Shown: positions 40,748 through 50,695, counted from the first letter of the stretch. The stretch: DNA of 64,000 nt from Cyanobium sp. CZS48M (GCA_030373145.1 JAUCZK010000004.1:84993-148992), one strand, 5' to 3'. A program made the numbers and translations. The notes: generated from the letters alone by a model not told the origin.

Positions 40748-41185
40748 TCAGGCCTCGATCAACCACAGGGCCTCGCGGCCGCCGGCGACCCCCTCGCAGC
40801 TGAGGCGGCGGTCGAAGCTCACCAGCCGGCCAGCGCGGTGCACCGCCAGTGCCAGCAGATAGGCGTCGGTGAGCTGGTTGGCCTCCAGCAGTCGCGATGC
40901 ATCCACATGGCTCTGGTCCAGGAGGCTGAGCGAGTCTGGCCAGAATTGATGGTGCGGATGGCGGATCAGCTCCGCCACCAGTGGCGCCACCACCGCCGGT
41001 GGTCCCGGACTGTTGGGATAGAGAGGCTGGCCGAGGATGCGCAGCACGGCGTTCTGTGTGAGCGGGCAGGTGGCCCAGCCATCCGCTTGCGCTGCCGCAA
41101 ACCAGTCATGGGTGGGTTCGTGGTGCACGTGGCGCCGATCCAGCAAGGCGATCAGCACGTTCACATCCAGCAGAGCCACACTCAC
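40748..41185 (-). CDS. VapC-type PIN-domain toxin
   Basis: A 145-residue PIN ribonuclease. Catalytic acids: VALLDVNVLIALLD (D), the E in VAELIRHP-like middle, QLTDAYLLALAVHRAGRLVSFDRRL (D of TDAYLL and the SFDRRL aspartate). Subfamily resembles those named TA system VapC family toxin with HxxAxxWF (HHEPTHDWFAAAQ). Start ATG 41185 overlaps the antitoxin stop by four bases. First module of the accessory region. Confidence 0.88.
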   Translation of the reverse strand: MSVALLDVNVLIALLDRRHVHHEPTHDWFAAAQADGWATCPLTQNAVLRILGQPLYPNSPGPPAVVAPLVAELIRHPHHQFWPDSLSLLDQSHVDASRLLEANQLTDAYLLALAVHRAGRLVSFDRRLSCEGVAGGREALWLIEA

Positions 41186-41433
41186 GCCAGCTGGTCGCGC
41201 AGGTTGTTCACGAGCTCCAGATCCACCGGTGCTCCCTTCTCCATCCAGGGCAGCAGGGGCAGGCCGTTGCGATGGTCGGACCGCTGCTTTTCGGAGCCGA
41301 AGCCTGGCGCTGGCGCCACAAGGGCCTGACGCGCCAGCTCGCTGATCACGGCACCCAGGCTGGTGCGCCGTTGCCGAGCCAGCACCCGCGCCGCCGCCAG
41401 CACGTCGTCATCGAGCTGCAGGGTGGTGCGCAT
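41182..41433 (-). CDS. VapB-type antitoxin
   Basis: An 83-residue protein from ATG 41433 (MRTTLQLDDDVLAAARVLARQRRTSLGAVISELARQAL), a canonical ribbon-helix-helix antitoxin N-terminus; ATG 41448 adds MHEHQ. The C-terminal RNGLPLLPWMEKGAPVDLELVNNLRD is the toxin-neutralising tail typical of this VapB group. It is coupled to the PIN toxin. The region 41449-41664 upstream holds no recognisable gene. Confidence 0.88.
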   Translation of the reverse strand: MRTTLQLDDDVLAAARVLARQRRTSLGAVISELARQALVAPAPGFGSEKQRSDHRNGLPLLPWMEKGAPVDLELVNNLRDQLA

Positions 41434-41664
41434 CTGATGTTCATGCATCAAGCATCGATGGTAGGGGTGCCCGTCCCGTCTGCGGCGCTTGCGTGCTTGC
41501 TGCCTGCTTCCGGCACGCTGGCCTGGTGCCGGAGCACGCCTTCGCGGTGAGCTGGAGAGGATGCTGGACGTGCTGTCCTCGAGGCGGCTCCGCACAACCC
41601 TGTCCCTGCTGCTCCGATAAGAGCGAATCCGGCCGCCTCGGTGAAGGCACGCCACAATGAAGTC

Positions 41665-41976
41665 ATGGCTATCGCACTCACCCCACAGCAACGCCAGGCA
41701 ATCACCAAAGCCTGCCGCCGCCATCGTGTGGCGCGCCTGCATGCTTTCGGTTCTGTCGTGGGCTCCGACTACCAACCTGGCGTGAGCGATATCGACCTGC
41801 TGGTGGAATTCGAGCCCTGCGATGCAGGGGCTCTCTACAAGTCGTACTTCAGCCTGCTCAATGAGCTTCGCCTGCAACTCCCAGCCCAGGTTGACCTGGT
41901 GATGGCAGACGCGGTTCGCAATCCCTATATCAAGGCTTCGATCGAGGCTGACAAGCAGATGCTCTATGCATCGTGA
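41665..41976 (+). CDS. MNT-type nucleotidyltransferase antitoxin (MntA-like)
   Basis: A 103-residue minimal nucleotidyltransferase from ATG 41665. The active-site motif is HAFGSVVGSDYQPGVSDIDLLVEF (GS-x10-DxD). MntA antitoxins AMPylate and silence a HEPN RNase partner. The intended HEPN gene overlaps its 3' end by eight bases but is broken (next entry), so this may be an orphan. Intact by length. Confidence 0.85.
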   Translation: MAIALTPQQRQAITKACRRHRVARLHAFGSVVGSDYQPGVSDIDLLVEFEPCDAGALYKSYFSLLNELRLQLPAQVDLVMADAVRNPYIKASIEADKQMLYAS

Positions 41977-42176
41977 TCCATCTGCCTATCTCAATGACAT
42001 CATTAGCCCTGTTCGCTTCCATTCCGGAGGGCAGGCAGATCATCGACTTTCGCAATCTTCTCACGCATGAATATCTGAATGTGAGTGATCGCCTTGTCTG
42101 GGGTGCCATTCAGGTCGATCTGCCCAGCCTCAAGGACCATTGCCGTGCCTTGCTGCAGGAGCTCAACCCGAGCTGA
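41969..42176 (+). pseudogene. Deleted and frameshifted HEPN toxin (HepT-like)
   Basis: ATG 41969 begins MHRDPSAYLNDIISPVRFHS, the start of a HEPN toxin, but meets a stop after 34 codons. A second frame then reads DFRNLLTHEYLNVSDRLVWGAIQVDLPSLKDHC to a stop at 42176, the HEPN C-terminus with its R-x4-H-x-Y motif. The middle third of a normal 110-residue HEPN is missing. The toxin is therefore inactive as written. Confidence 0.8.
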
Positions 42177-42188
42177 CGATGGAGCCCC

Positions 42189-43676
42189 TCAAGCCGCCAC
42201 CGCCAGCTCCGGGTAGAGGGCCCCCGGAATCGCCCGCTGCAGCCGCCAGCGAATCGCCATCGGCCGCTCCCCTTCATGGCTCACGTAGTCGGCAAAGCCA
42301 AGGCAGTGGAACGGCAACGTCACCCCGCCGCGCCTGTTCTCCTCCCGCACAAACAGCAGCACCCGGCTGCCACGCTCTCGGTGGTGGATGTACCTCTGGC
42401 CAGGGGCGGAAGCTTCCTGGGTGTTGCTCTGACTCTCCCAGTGGAACTCCCACGGGGAGATGGCGTAGTCGTTGTAGCGGGTGGTGGGGGATAACAGTCG
42501 CTCACTCTTCTTGAGGGTGATGAAGAAGACGTCGCAGCGGGTGGCCCGATCGAACAACACCCCTGACTGGCCGGTGGTCTGCTGGGTATCGGTGATCAGC
42601 CCGAAGGCGGCACATATCTCGGCGCGGCTGTAGCGGGCGTGAAGGGCAAGGGGCACGGGCTGCTCCCAGTCCATGGGAGGGGCGAGGTGGTCGGTGCGCT
42701 CCAACAGGAGGGTGAACAGTTCGTGCAGCTCATCGAGAAAGGCTGGACAGGCCCAGAGACGGTCGAGTGCGTCTTGCAGGGCAAGGCGGTCTGTTTCGCT
42801 CAGGTTCTGCACCACAGGCGGCTGTCCATCGGTGAGGCCCTGGAGGAGGAACGAGAGGCGGTCGGTGTCGTCCAGGTGGAGCAAACGCCCAACGCCCCGC
42901 CCCAGCCGCTTTTCATCGTCGCTGGGTTCACCCGAGGCCGCCCCGGCCCTCCACCCCAGCTCCCGCTGCAGCAACGCCCAGGACCCCGCCACCTTGTAGA
43001 ACTCCCCCAGCTCCATCCCAAGCCCCTCCAGCAATGCCGCCAGCGAGCAACGCCCGAGGCGGCGGGCTTCGGCGAGCAGCTGGGGCCGGCGGCTGGGCAA
43101 CGACTCGCGCAGGTTCGCCAGCACCCGCTCGCTGGAGACGCGATCGAGCTGGAGGCTGCAGCCGGCCGGCAGGAAGGGAAAGCCCGCTTCGATCTGCTGT
43201 TTGAGCTGGTCGCGCGTGCCGCCGAGCAGGGCGCGGTAGCGCAGGTCGAAGCGGAAGTTGCGGTGGGCCTGGCCAACGCTGCTGCAGGAACACCAGGTGG
43301 CTCTCGGTGGGGCGCAGGAACAGCACCGTGTCGATCTCGGGGATGTCGAGGCCTTCGTTGAACAGATCCACCGCAAAGAGGATCTGCAGCTGGCCGGCGC
43401 GCAGGCGGCGGATCTGCTCGGCTCGCTCGTCGCGGGGGCTGGAGGCATCGAGGGCGGCGGCGCGCAGGCCGGCGGCCACGAACTTGTGGGCCATCCAGTG
43501 GGCGTGCTCCACGCTCACGCAGAAGCCCAGGGCCCGCATCGATCAGGCGCAGGCGGGCGTCGTCTGCCGTGTAGAGGTTGGAGAGGGCCTCGGTGGCGTA
43601 GCCGTTGCGGCGCCATTCGATCTGGGAGAGATCGGTGCCGTCGTGGAGGCCGAAGTAGTGGAAGGGGCACAGCAGG
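42189..43676 (-). pseudogene. Truncated, broken copy of the PLD-helicase-DUF3427 gene
   Basis: This stretch repeats, in the same orientation, the 3' half of the intact gene at 44426-47596: from LLCPFHYFGLHDGTDLSQIEWRRNG through the helicase C-domain to DUF3427. It lacks the PLD domain and helicase motifs I-II, and carries at least two internal deletions: near 43541 (after ARLRLI, losing RELEGKITNLAAM) and near 43270 (the stretch with motif VI GRGLRLH is lost). Both change the frame. Large parts are near-identical to the intact copy (43100-43260 versus 45380-45570), while the region 42560-42960 has diverged. Confidence 0.9.
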
Positions 43677-43744
43677 CCCTTGGGCTGTACCTCTGGGTGG
43701 AGATGCCGACTACCCTCGGAGGCAATCATGGTTGGGGTGCACCC

Positions 43745-43987
43745 TTGACCACCATCGAGATCACCCTCCCTGATGCGCTAGCGGCGGAAGCCAGCGGAGC
43801 TGGTCTGCTGGCGCCAGAAGCGATCGAGCGTCTGCTGCGGGACAAGCTGGCCTCCGACCGCATTGTCCGTCTGCAAGACGCAAGGGCTGCTCTTGCTGCT
43901 GACCCTCCGGAGGTGCTGACCCGCCAAGAGATCAACGAGGAGATCAGCGCTTACCGCAAGGGGCAAAGACTTGCGGCTGGTTCTTGA
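43745..43987 (+). CDS. Antitoxin-like protein of a PIN-toxin pair
   Basis: An 80-residue protein with TTIEITLPDALAAEASGAGLLAPEAIERLLRDKL and a conserved acidic tail (DPPEVLTRQEINEEISAYRKG), a pattern seen in antitoxins of COG1569 PIN toxins. The start is uncertain: TTG 43745 overlaps the stop of a six-codon frame (ATG 43728, MVGVHP) that has the GGAGG ribosome site, suggesting reinitiation; ATG 43703 in frame is the alternative. It overlaps the toxin gene by 17 bases. Confidence 0.7.
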   Translation: MTTIEITLPDALAAEASGAGLLAPEAIERLLRDKLASDRIVRLQDARAALAADPPEVLTRQEINEEISAYRKGQRLAAGS

Positions 43988-44411
43988 CACCAACACGGCT
44001 CTCTCCGCCCTGATCTGGCAGGGAGTTCCCGGGCAGCTCATTGATGCGGCTGTCGTTGGGCGGGTTCAGCTGATCAGTACCGTTCCTCTCCTCGCCGAGT
44101 TGGAAGGCGTGCTGCAGCGACCGAAGTTCAGAGAGCCCATTTTTCGGTTTGGTGTGAGGATTGCCGATCTATTTGATGGCTATGCCGCCCTGGTTGAGCG
44201 CGTGGAACCTGCAGATCTGGAAGGTCCCGTCAGTAGGGATCCCGACGACGATCAGGTCTTGGCTGCGGCCGTTGGTGGCCTTGCCGATCTGATCGTCTCT
44301 GGCGATGACGACCTCTTGGCCTTGGGCAACTTTCAAGGGATTGCGATTGTTCTTGCCAGGGAGGCCATGAGGTGCCTGCAGGAACCAGAGGGCCAGTGGG
44401 ATAAGCCTTGA
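43971..44411 (+). CDS. PIN-family toxin (COG1569 type)
   Basis: A 146-residue protein from TTG 43971 (LRLVLDTNTALSALIW). The PIN acids appear in VLDTNT, LAELEGVL (E), SRDPDDDQVLAAAVGG (D-x-D) and IVSGDDDLLAL, the standard series for the putative toxin component of COG1569. Complete by length. The pair sits exactly between the two copies of the helicase gene and converges on the intact copy with 14 bases between stops. Confidence 0.85.
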   Translation: MRLVLDTNTALSALIWQGVPGQLIDAAVVGRVQLISTVPLLAELEGVLQRPKFREPIFRFGVRIADLFDGYAALVERVEPADLEGPVSRDPDDDQVLAAAVGGLADLIVSGDDDLLALGNFQGIAIVLAREAMRCLQEPEGQWDKP

Positions 44412-44425
44412 TCAGCTCCAAGCCC

Positions 44426-47400
44426 TCAAACCGCCAACGCCAGCTCCGGCACGAACGCCCCCGGAATCGCCTGCTGAAGCCGCCAGCGAATCGCCATCGG
44501 CCGCTCGCCCTCGTGGCTCACGTACTCGGCAAAGCCCAGGCAGAGAAACGGTTGCGTCACCCCGCCGCGTTTGTTCTCCTCCCGCACGAACAGCAGCACC
44601 CGGCTGCAGCGCTCGACGTGGTGGATGTAGCGCTGCCCGGTGGCGGAGGCTTCCCGGGTGTTGCTCTGGCTCTCCCAGTGGAACTCCCACGGGGATATGG
44701 CGTAATCGTTGTAGCGGGTGGTGGGGGAGAACAACCGCTCACTCTTCTTGATGGTGATGAAGAACACGTCGCAACGGGTGGCCTCATCGAAGAGCACCCC
44801 CTCGCGGCCGGGGAAGGTGCGGGCGTCGTTCAGCAAGCCAAAGGCGGCGAACACCTCGGCGCGGGAGTAGCGGCCGTGCAGACCAAGGGGCACCGGAGGC
44901 GCTGGTTCGCCAGCGGCCAGGAACGGCCAGGTGAGGGGCGCCACCAGGTGGTCGGTGCGCTCCAGCAGCAGCTCGCATAGCTCCACCAGCTCGGCGCGGA
45001 GGACGGCGGCGGCCCAGAGCCGGGCAAGCGCTTCTGCCAGGGGCAGGTGCTGCCGACCGCTGCCCCAGAGCTGGGACATCAGCATCCGCCACAGGCGTTC
45101 GGCCACAGGATCCAAACCCGCCGGATCGGGCGCCAGGGGCCGCTGCAGTTGATCCACCAGCCAATGCAACCGCGCGGGGTCATCCAGGTGCAACAGGCCG
45201 CCGGCGATCCCTCGCCCCAGCCTCTCCTCATCCGCCGTGGGCCCACCCGAGGGCGCCCCGGCTGCCCACCCCAGCTCCCGCTGCAGCAGCGCCCACGACC
45301 CTGCCACCCGATAGAACTCTCCCAGCTCCATGCCGAGCCCGTCGAGCAGGGCCGCCAGGGAACAGCGGCCGAGGCGGCGGGCTTCGGCGAGCAGCTGGGG
45401 CCGGCGGCTGGGCAACGACTCGCGCAGGTTCGCCAGCACCCGCTCGCTGGAGACGCGATCGAGCTGGAGGCTGCAGCCGGCCGGCAGGAAGGGAAAGCCC
45501 GCTTCGATCTGCTGTTTGAGCTGGTCGCGCGTGCCGCCGAGCAGGGCGCGGTAGCGCAGGTCGAAGCGGAAGTTGCGGTGGGCCTGGCCGATGAAATCCA
45601 GCACCGTGAGGCAGCTCTTGGAGGGGTGCAGGCGCAGCCCGCGGCCGAGCTGCTGCAGGAACACCAGGTGGCTCTCGGTGGGCCGCAGGAACAGCACCGT
45701 GTCGATCTCGGGGATGTCGAGGCCTTCGTTGAACAGATCCACCGCAAAGAGGATCTGCAGCTGGCCGGCGCGCAGGCGGCGGATCTGGTCGGCGCGCTCG
45801 TCGCGGGGGCTGGAGGCATCGAGGGCGGCGGCGCGCAGGCCGGCCGCCACGAACTTGCGGGCCATCCAATGGGCGTGCTCCACGCTGACGCAGAAGCCCA
45901 GGGCCCGCATCGCCGCCAGGTTGGTGATCTTGCCCTCGAGTTCGCGCAGGATCAGGCGCAGGCGGGCGTCGTCTGCGGTGTAGAGGTTGGAGAGGGCTTC
46001 TGTGGCGTAGCCGTTGCGGCGCCATTCGATCTGGGAGAGATCGGTGCCGTCGTGGAGGCCGAAGTAGTGGAAGGGGCAGAGCAGGCCCTGATCGAGCGCG
46101 CTCCACAGACGCAGTTCGGCGGCGATGCGGCCACCGAACCAATGGAGGATGTCCTCGCCGTCGGTGCGCTCGGGGGTGGCGGTGAGGCCCAGCAGCAGGG
46201 ACGGCACCAGGTGGGTCAGCCAGCGCTCGTAGCTGGAGGCTGCGGCGTGGTGGAACTCATCGACGATCACCACGGCGAACGTGTCCGGCGCCAGGTCTGC
46301 CGGATCGATCCCCGCGAGCGACTGCACGGAGGCGAACACATGGCGCCACTGGCTGGGGCGCTGGCCATCCACTAGCAGCTCGCCGAAGGAGCCATCGCGC
46401 AGCACCTGGCGGAAGGTGGCGAGGCTCTGCTGCAGGATCTCGCGCCGGTGGGCCACGAACAGCAGGCTCGGGTGGCCCGGACCGCCCTGGCGGGCGTAAT
46501 CGAGGGCGGCGACCACGGTTTTGCCCGTGCCGGTGGCGGCCACCACCAGGTTGCGCCAGCGGCCATGGAGGCTGCGCTCGGCCGACAGCTTGTCGAGGAT
46601 CTCCTGCTGGTAGGCGTAGGGGCGGATGTCGAAGAAGCTGAGCGGGGTGGCGTCCGCTGAGTCCGCCGCCGACTCCTCGCGCACGGCCCGATCAAAGCGG
46701 CGCTGCTCCAGTTCGCTGCCCTGGTAGGGCTCGAACTCGCCCTCCTCCCAGTAGCTCTCAAAGGCGGCCTGGAACTTGGCGAGGATGCCCTCGTTGTCGT
46801 GGGCGGAGAGGCGCACGTTCCACTCCAGGCCGTCGTGCAACGCGGCGGTGGAGAGGTTGGAGGAGCCGATGTAGGCGGTGGAGGCAGGGGGTGAGCCCGA
46901 AAGGCCAGGCCGATGGAACAGCCAGGCTTTGGCGTGCAGGCGGGTGCGGCGGGTGTCGTAGCTGACGCGCACCTCGGCGCCGTGGGCCACCAACCAATCG
47001 AGGGCGCGGCGGTCGGTGGCGCCCAGGTAAACGGTGGTGAGCACCCGCAACTGTCGGCGGGGCTGGGCCTGCAGGAACGCCGACAGCGCCGGCTGCAGCA
47101 GGCGCAGACCGCTCCACTTGATGAAGGCGCAGAGCAGGTCGATGCGCTGGGCGGAGGGGATTTCGTGGATCAGCGCCTGCCCCACCGACGGTTCGCCGCT
47201 GGCGTTCACCAGCAGGGTGCTGTCTGCCAGGGGGATGAGCGGGCGGATGGTGGCGGCCTGGCCGGGCAGGAGTGCCGTGGATCGGATCTCCGATAGCAGC
47301 CGGGCGGAGGGGTGCAGAAGGTCGCCTTTGGAGATGGCGCGGGGTGCCTGGTTTTGGAGCAGGCCCACCAGTTGATTCACCAGGGCCAGCTGGTGCTCAG

Positions 47401-47596
47401 GGGTGGCGCCACCGCTCAAGTGCTCCAGAGCGATGCGGGCCAGACCCGCCAAGTGCCGGGCCAACAGGCGTGGGGCTTCCTGGGGATCCAGGCCATCGGT
47501 GCCGACCAGGTCCTCGTGGAGTTGGCGCAGCTGCTGCTCCAGGCCCTTGGTGAGGAGTTGCTGGTAGAGGCCGGGGGGTGGGGCCTGGTCAGGCAT
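44426..47596 (-). CDS. PLD-nuclease/SF2 helicase/DUF3427 fusion protein
   Basis: A 1056-residue protein. Residues about 150-300 are a phospholipase D-like HKD nuclease module (RLHAKAWLFHR, then YIGSSNLSTAAL). The superfamily II helicase follows: Walker A AATGTGKTVVAALD (about 350), DEFH box VIVDEFHHAA (about 443), and motif VI QLGRGLRLHPSK (about 650). The C-terminus (about 890-1050) is DUF3427 (YSRAEVFAAFG ... GVLFDEATRCDVFFITIKKSE). Such proteins are found in defence islands, and DNA or RNA processing against invaders is an inference. Its 3' half is duplicated at 42189-43676. Confidence 0.85.
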   Translation of the reverse strand: MPDQAPPPGLYQQLLTKGLEQQLRQLHEDLVGTDGLDPQEAPRLLARHLAGLARIALEHLSGGATPEHQLALVNQLVGLLQNQAPRAISKGDLLHPSARLLSEIRSTALLPGQAATIRPLIPLADSTLLVNASGEPSVGQALIHEIPSAQRIDLLCAFIKWSGLRLLQPALSAFLQAQPRRQLRVLTTVYLGATDRRALDWLVAHGAEVRVSYDTRRTRLHAKAWLFHRPGLSGSPPASTAYIGSSNLSTAALHDGLEWNVRLSAHDNEGILAKFQAAFESYWEEGEFEPYQGSELEQRRFDRAVREESAADSADATPLSFFDIRPYAYQQEILDKLSAERSLHGRWRNLVVAATGTGKTVVAALDYARQGGPGHPSLLFVAHRREILQQSLATFRQVLRDGSFGELLVDGQRPSQWRHVFASVQSLAGIDPADLAPDTFAVVIVDEFHHAAASSYERWLTHLVPSLLLGLTATPERTDGEDILHWFGGRIAAELRLWSALDQGLLCPFHYFGLHDGTDLSQIEWRRNGYATEALSNLYTADDARLRLILRELEGKITNLAAMRALGFCVSVEHAHWMARKFVAAGLRAAALDASSPRDERADQIRRLRAGQLQILFAVDLFNEGLDIPEIDTVLFLRPTESHLVFLQQLGRGLRLHPSKSCLTVLDFIGQAHRNFRFDLRYRALLGGTRDQLKQQIEAGFPFLPAGCSLQLDRVSSERVLANLRESLPSRRPQLLAEARRLGRCSLAALLDGLGMELGEFYRVAGSWALLQRELGWAAGAPSGGPTADEERLGRGIAGGLLHLDDPARLHWLVDQLQRPLAPDPAGLDPVAERLWRMLMSQLWGSGRQHLPLAEALARLWAAAVLRAELVELCELLLERTDHLVAPLTWPFLAAGEPAPPVPLGLHGRYSRAEVFAAFGLLNDARTFPGREGVLFDEATRCDVFFITIKKSERLFSPTTRYNDYAISPWEFHWESQSNTREASATGQRYIHHVERCSRVLLFVREENKRGGVTQPFLCLGFAEYVSHEGERPMAIRWRLQQAIPGAFVPELALAV

Positions 47597-47646
47597 GGGG
47601 TGGCCAGGCGCTTGGGCAGCCGTAGATCGACATGGGTGCGACCCAT

Positions 47647-47684
47647 CCGAGCCATGTTATGCGGATCCGCATAACATGGCTCGG
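47647..47684. repeat. Perfect 38-bp palindrome upstream of the helicase gene
   Basis: Two 19-base arms, CCGAGCCATGTTATGCGGA and its exact reverse complement, meet without a loop at 47665/47666. It lies 50 bases upstream of the helicase start and at the boundary to the AT-richer TrlF segment. A dimeric repressor operator for the helicase gene is the simplest reading; a cruciform or recombination end is possible. Confidence 0.85.
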
Positions 47685-47753
47685 CTATCGAAGACCAGGA
47701 ATGGATTCGTGTTTTTTCAAGGGATTATCTCATGTCATCACTGCCACCAGCTT

Positions 47754-47781
47754 TGACAGATGCGGAGAGAAGAGTAATATT
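47754..47781 (+). promoter_or_regulatory. Sigma-70-type promoter for the TrlF-like gene
   Basis: A perfect -35 TTGACA at 47754-47759 is followed after 16 bases by TAATAT at 47776-47781. The gene starts at 47873, giving a leader of about 85 bases. Near-consensus promoters are rare among the GC-rich neighbours. Confidence 0.65.
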
Positions 47782-47872
47782 AGGGGCTTGATATGCAATC
47801 CTCAAAATAGTAGCAGGCGGACAACAGTTGTCTGATAGCTTACAAGTAATTCCAAGTTATTAGGACCTAAAA

Positions 47873-50695
47873 ATGCCGAGCCTTTACAAAGGAATGCGAT
47901 GGTTGAAATGCGATCTGCAGATGCAAACGCCTGCAGACACGCGGCATTGGGCAGGAGATCGCCTCGTAGCCGGACAAGAGGATGCAGCAGCCAGGGTGTA
48001 TGCGGAGGCTTGTTATAGCCAACATTTGGATGTGGTGGGCATTACTGACCACAATTTTCTGAGCAAGGACTTCATTCCGCACCTGCAGAGAGCCTTCGAT
48101 GAGATTGAACGGGAATGTGGCCACAAAATTACCCTATTCCCAGGGTTTGAGTTTGAAGCAGCTGGTGTAGGCAGGGGGGTTCATGTTCTTTGTTTGTTCG
48201 AGCCAGGAACGGACCTGACACGGCTGGACTCAATTCTCACCGAATGCGGTGTGAGATACCCGAGAGAGAATGCAGCCGGCCAGCTCGAAAAATCAGACAG
48301 GAATCTGAAAGAAATATTAGGCATTATCCAAGACAAGCATGGCGGAGTCGTCATCATGCCGCATGCGACAAGCAATGACGGCATTTTTGACAACGATTCG
48401 ATTTCAGAATGGTTGCAACAGGACCAGTTCACGAATGCGGATCTGCTCGCTGTAGAAGTGCCCAAGCCCGTTCAGCTGATGAGCGCCGGATATCAGAAGC
48501 TTTTGCGTTCTGGAGATGATTGTCATCAAGGATGGAAGCGCATCCGCCCTATTGCCACACTCATGTCTTCGGACAACAAGAAGCTAATCGATCTAGACGG
48601 AAATGATAAGCCGACTCCTAATAGCATTGGCTATCGATACTCATGGATCAAAATGTCTAGACCTTCTATCGAGTCGTTGCGCCAAGCATTCCTTGACCAT
48701 GAATCACGTATTATCTTGCCAGAAGATGTAACAACAGATACGCATCCTGCACGGCGTGTTCGTCAGGCGACGATTAGGTCGATATCGATCAAGAACGTTG
48801 CATTCCTGGCCGATCAGGAGATTCATTTTTCTCCCAACATGAACTGTGTCATCGGTGGCCGAGGCAGTGGCAAATCCACCTTACTTAAATACTTAAGAAT
48901 CATCCTGGGCAGGGATAAATCCAAGGATCTTGATATTGGGACTAAAGAGCGGATCAAACGAGTACGGGATACGCTGAACGAACCCAATGCTGATGTCCAG
49001 GTGAGCTGGGTCAGCGCTGAGGGAGTTGAAGATCGAATTGTCTGGCAAAACGGCAATCCTACCGTACAGTGACGTGACTTGGCCGATCCCGAGACCTTCT
49101 TTAATGGCTTGCCTCTTGGCTTTTACAGCCAGCAGCAGCTTAATAGGCTTACTGAGTCAAAAACCGATGATGGAAGCGTTCGGCAGGCTCAGCGACTACT
49201 GGAGTTGGTCGATGGTTTCACCAAGAATGAACTGGATGAACTAGCGGATCGGGAGCACAAGCTCAAGCTAAAAATCCAAGACGCTTTTTCCAATCTCCGT
49301 AAGGCAAAGACACTCGAAAAGGATTACAGGCGGCTCCAGCAAGAACATCAAGAATTGGATAGGCAATGGAGGGCCCGAAGTGAGATTCAAGAGGATGCTC
49401 GGCGACATCAACTTCTCAAGGCAGAGGCAAGCTACCTCGAAGGGATTGCTGGAGCACCTGGCAATCAGTTCACTGACGTCATCAAGCTGGCCGAGACAGT
49501 CGCAGCATCGCACTTACCATTTCAGGTCATAGATTCAACTCATTCTGCATGGTTTCAGCAATTCGATGACAAGGTAAAAGCTGCAAAGGATTCTCTAGCC
49601 AGCAGTATTCGTGATTCCGTAGAGCAATTCGAAGCCGCTGTTGACAATCTTAAAATTAGTGATCCAGAATGGACTACAATCCGGCAGGAACTGGATCAAG
49701 CAGATGCCAAGTTCAGTGAAGCCTGTGCGGCTAAAGGGCTGACAACGGATGATGTCGGTCATCTCCAGGAAATAAATCAATCACGTGCCAAGAAACAGCG
49801 GGAGATTGATGAAACAGGGGCTGCTATTCAGCGACTCAAGGAGGCTGCGGGAGACATTGCTTTACTTATGCAGCAGTTGCATGAAATTTGGAGAGAGCAG
49901 TTCCAAAAACGTGTTGAAGCTGCCGAGCGAGCCAATGAACTAGCCGTGCTGAACGAGGGCAGCCAGCGTTTTATCGAAGTCTCAGCAACGTACCAGCAAG
50001 ATCATACACATTTCCGTAAGCTTTGGCAGAGCTTTGCGCCCTCCGATGGGCGGACACGGCTAGGGAAAAATTGGGATAGCTGTGGAGAAATCCTCTACTC
50101 ACTTTTTATCGGTCGAGAACAAGTTGAGTCGCCTTGGCAGGTACTAGAAGATCTTTTATCCGTGGAACACAATTCAGTGGGGCCTGAATTCGGCCAGAAC
50201 AGCCAAGAGCTATTTCAGCATATTCAGGACAATCTTGAAAGCTGGGAAAAGTTACGATGCACCCGAGTGCAAGACACCGTCGACATGAAACTCTTTCGGT
50301 CAGATGGATCAACTGCAGGCAGTATCGCCGAAGGCACACTCTCTGACGGCCAACGGAATACCGCTGCCCTCGCCTTGTTGTTGGCGCAGGAAGGTGGGCC
50401 GTTGGTTATCGATCAGCCCGAGGATGAGTTGGACTCCAATTTTGTTTTCCGAGAGTTGATTCCGATGCTGCGCAAGGTGAAATCGAAACGCCAACTCATC
50501 ATGGCTACGCACAACGCGAATCTACCAGTCAACGGAGACGCAGAGCTGATCTATGCCTTCGAAGCGCGAGACGGTAATGGTGAAACGCTTGCCTGCGGTG
50601 GGCTTGACCAAGTTTCTGTAACTAAGGCTGTTCTTGACATCATGGAAGGAACAGAAGAAGCCTTCCGAAGGCGGAGGGAAAAGTATCACTTTTGA
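47873..50695 (+). pseudogene. TrlF-like PHP/ABC-type ATPase interrupted by one in-frame TGA
   Basis: One frame runs for 941 codons with a single TGA at 49070-49072 (codon 400); the frame continues unchanged as RDLADPETFFNG. Codons 1-250 are a PHP-like domain (GITDHNF, MPHATSNDG), though the first metal motif reads DLQMQTP instead of the usual HxH. An SMC/ABC ATPase is split by the stop: Walker A GGRGSGKST at about 328, signature LSDGQRN at about 822, Walker B LVIDQPEDELDSN at about 844, with a coiled coil between (about 430-720). Sequence is clearly AT-richer than the flanks. Either a nonsense mutation, a sequencing error or readthrough. Confidence 0.85.

Noticed and set aside
49070..49072. 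Selenocysteine or pyrrolysine recoding at the TrlF stop
   Set aside because: No convincing hairpin right after the TGA and no recoding genes in the window; the position is not a known catalytic residue.
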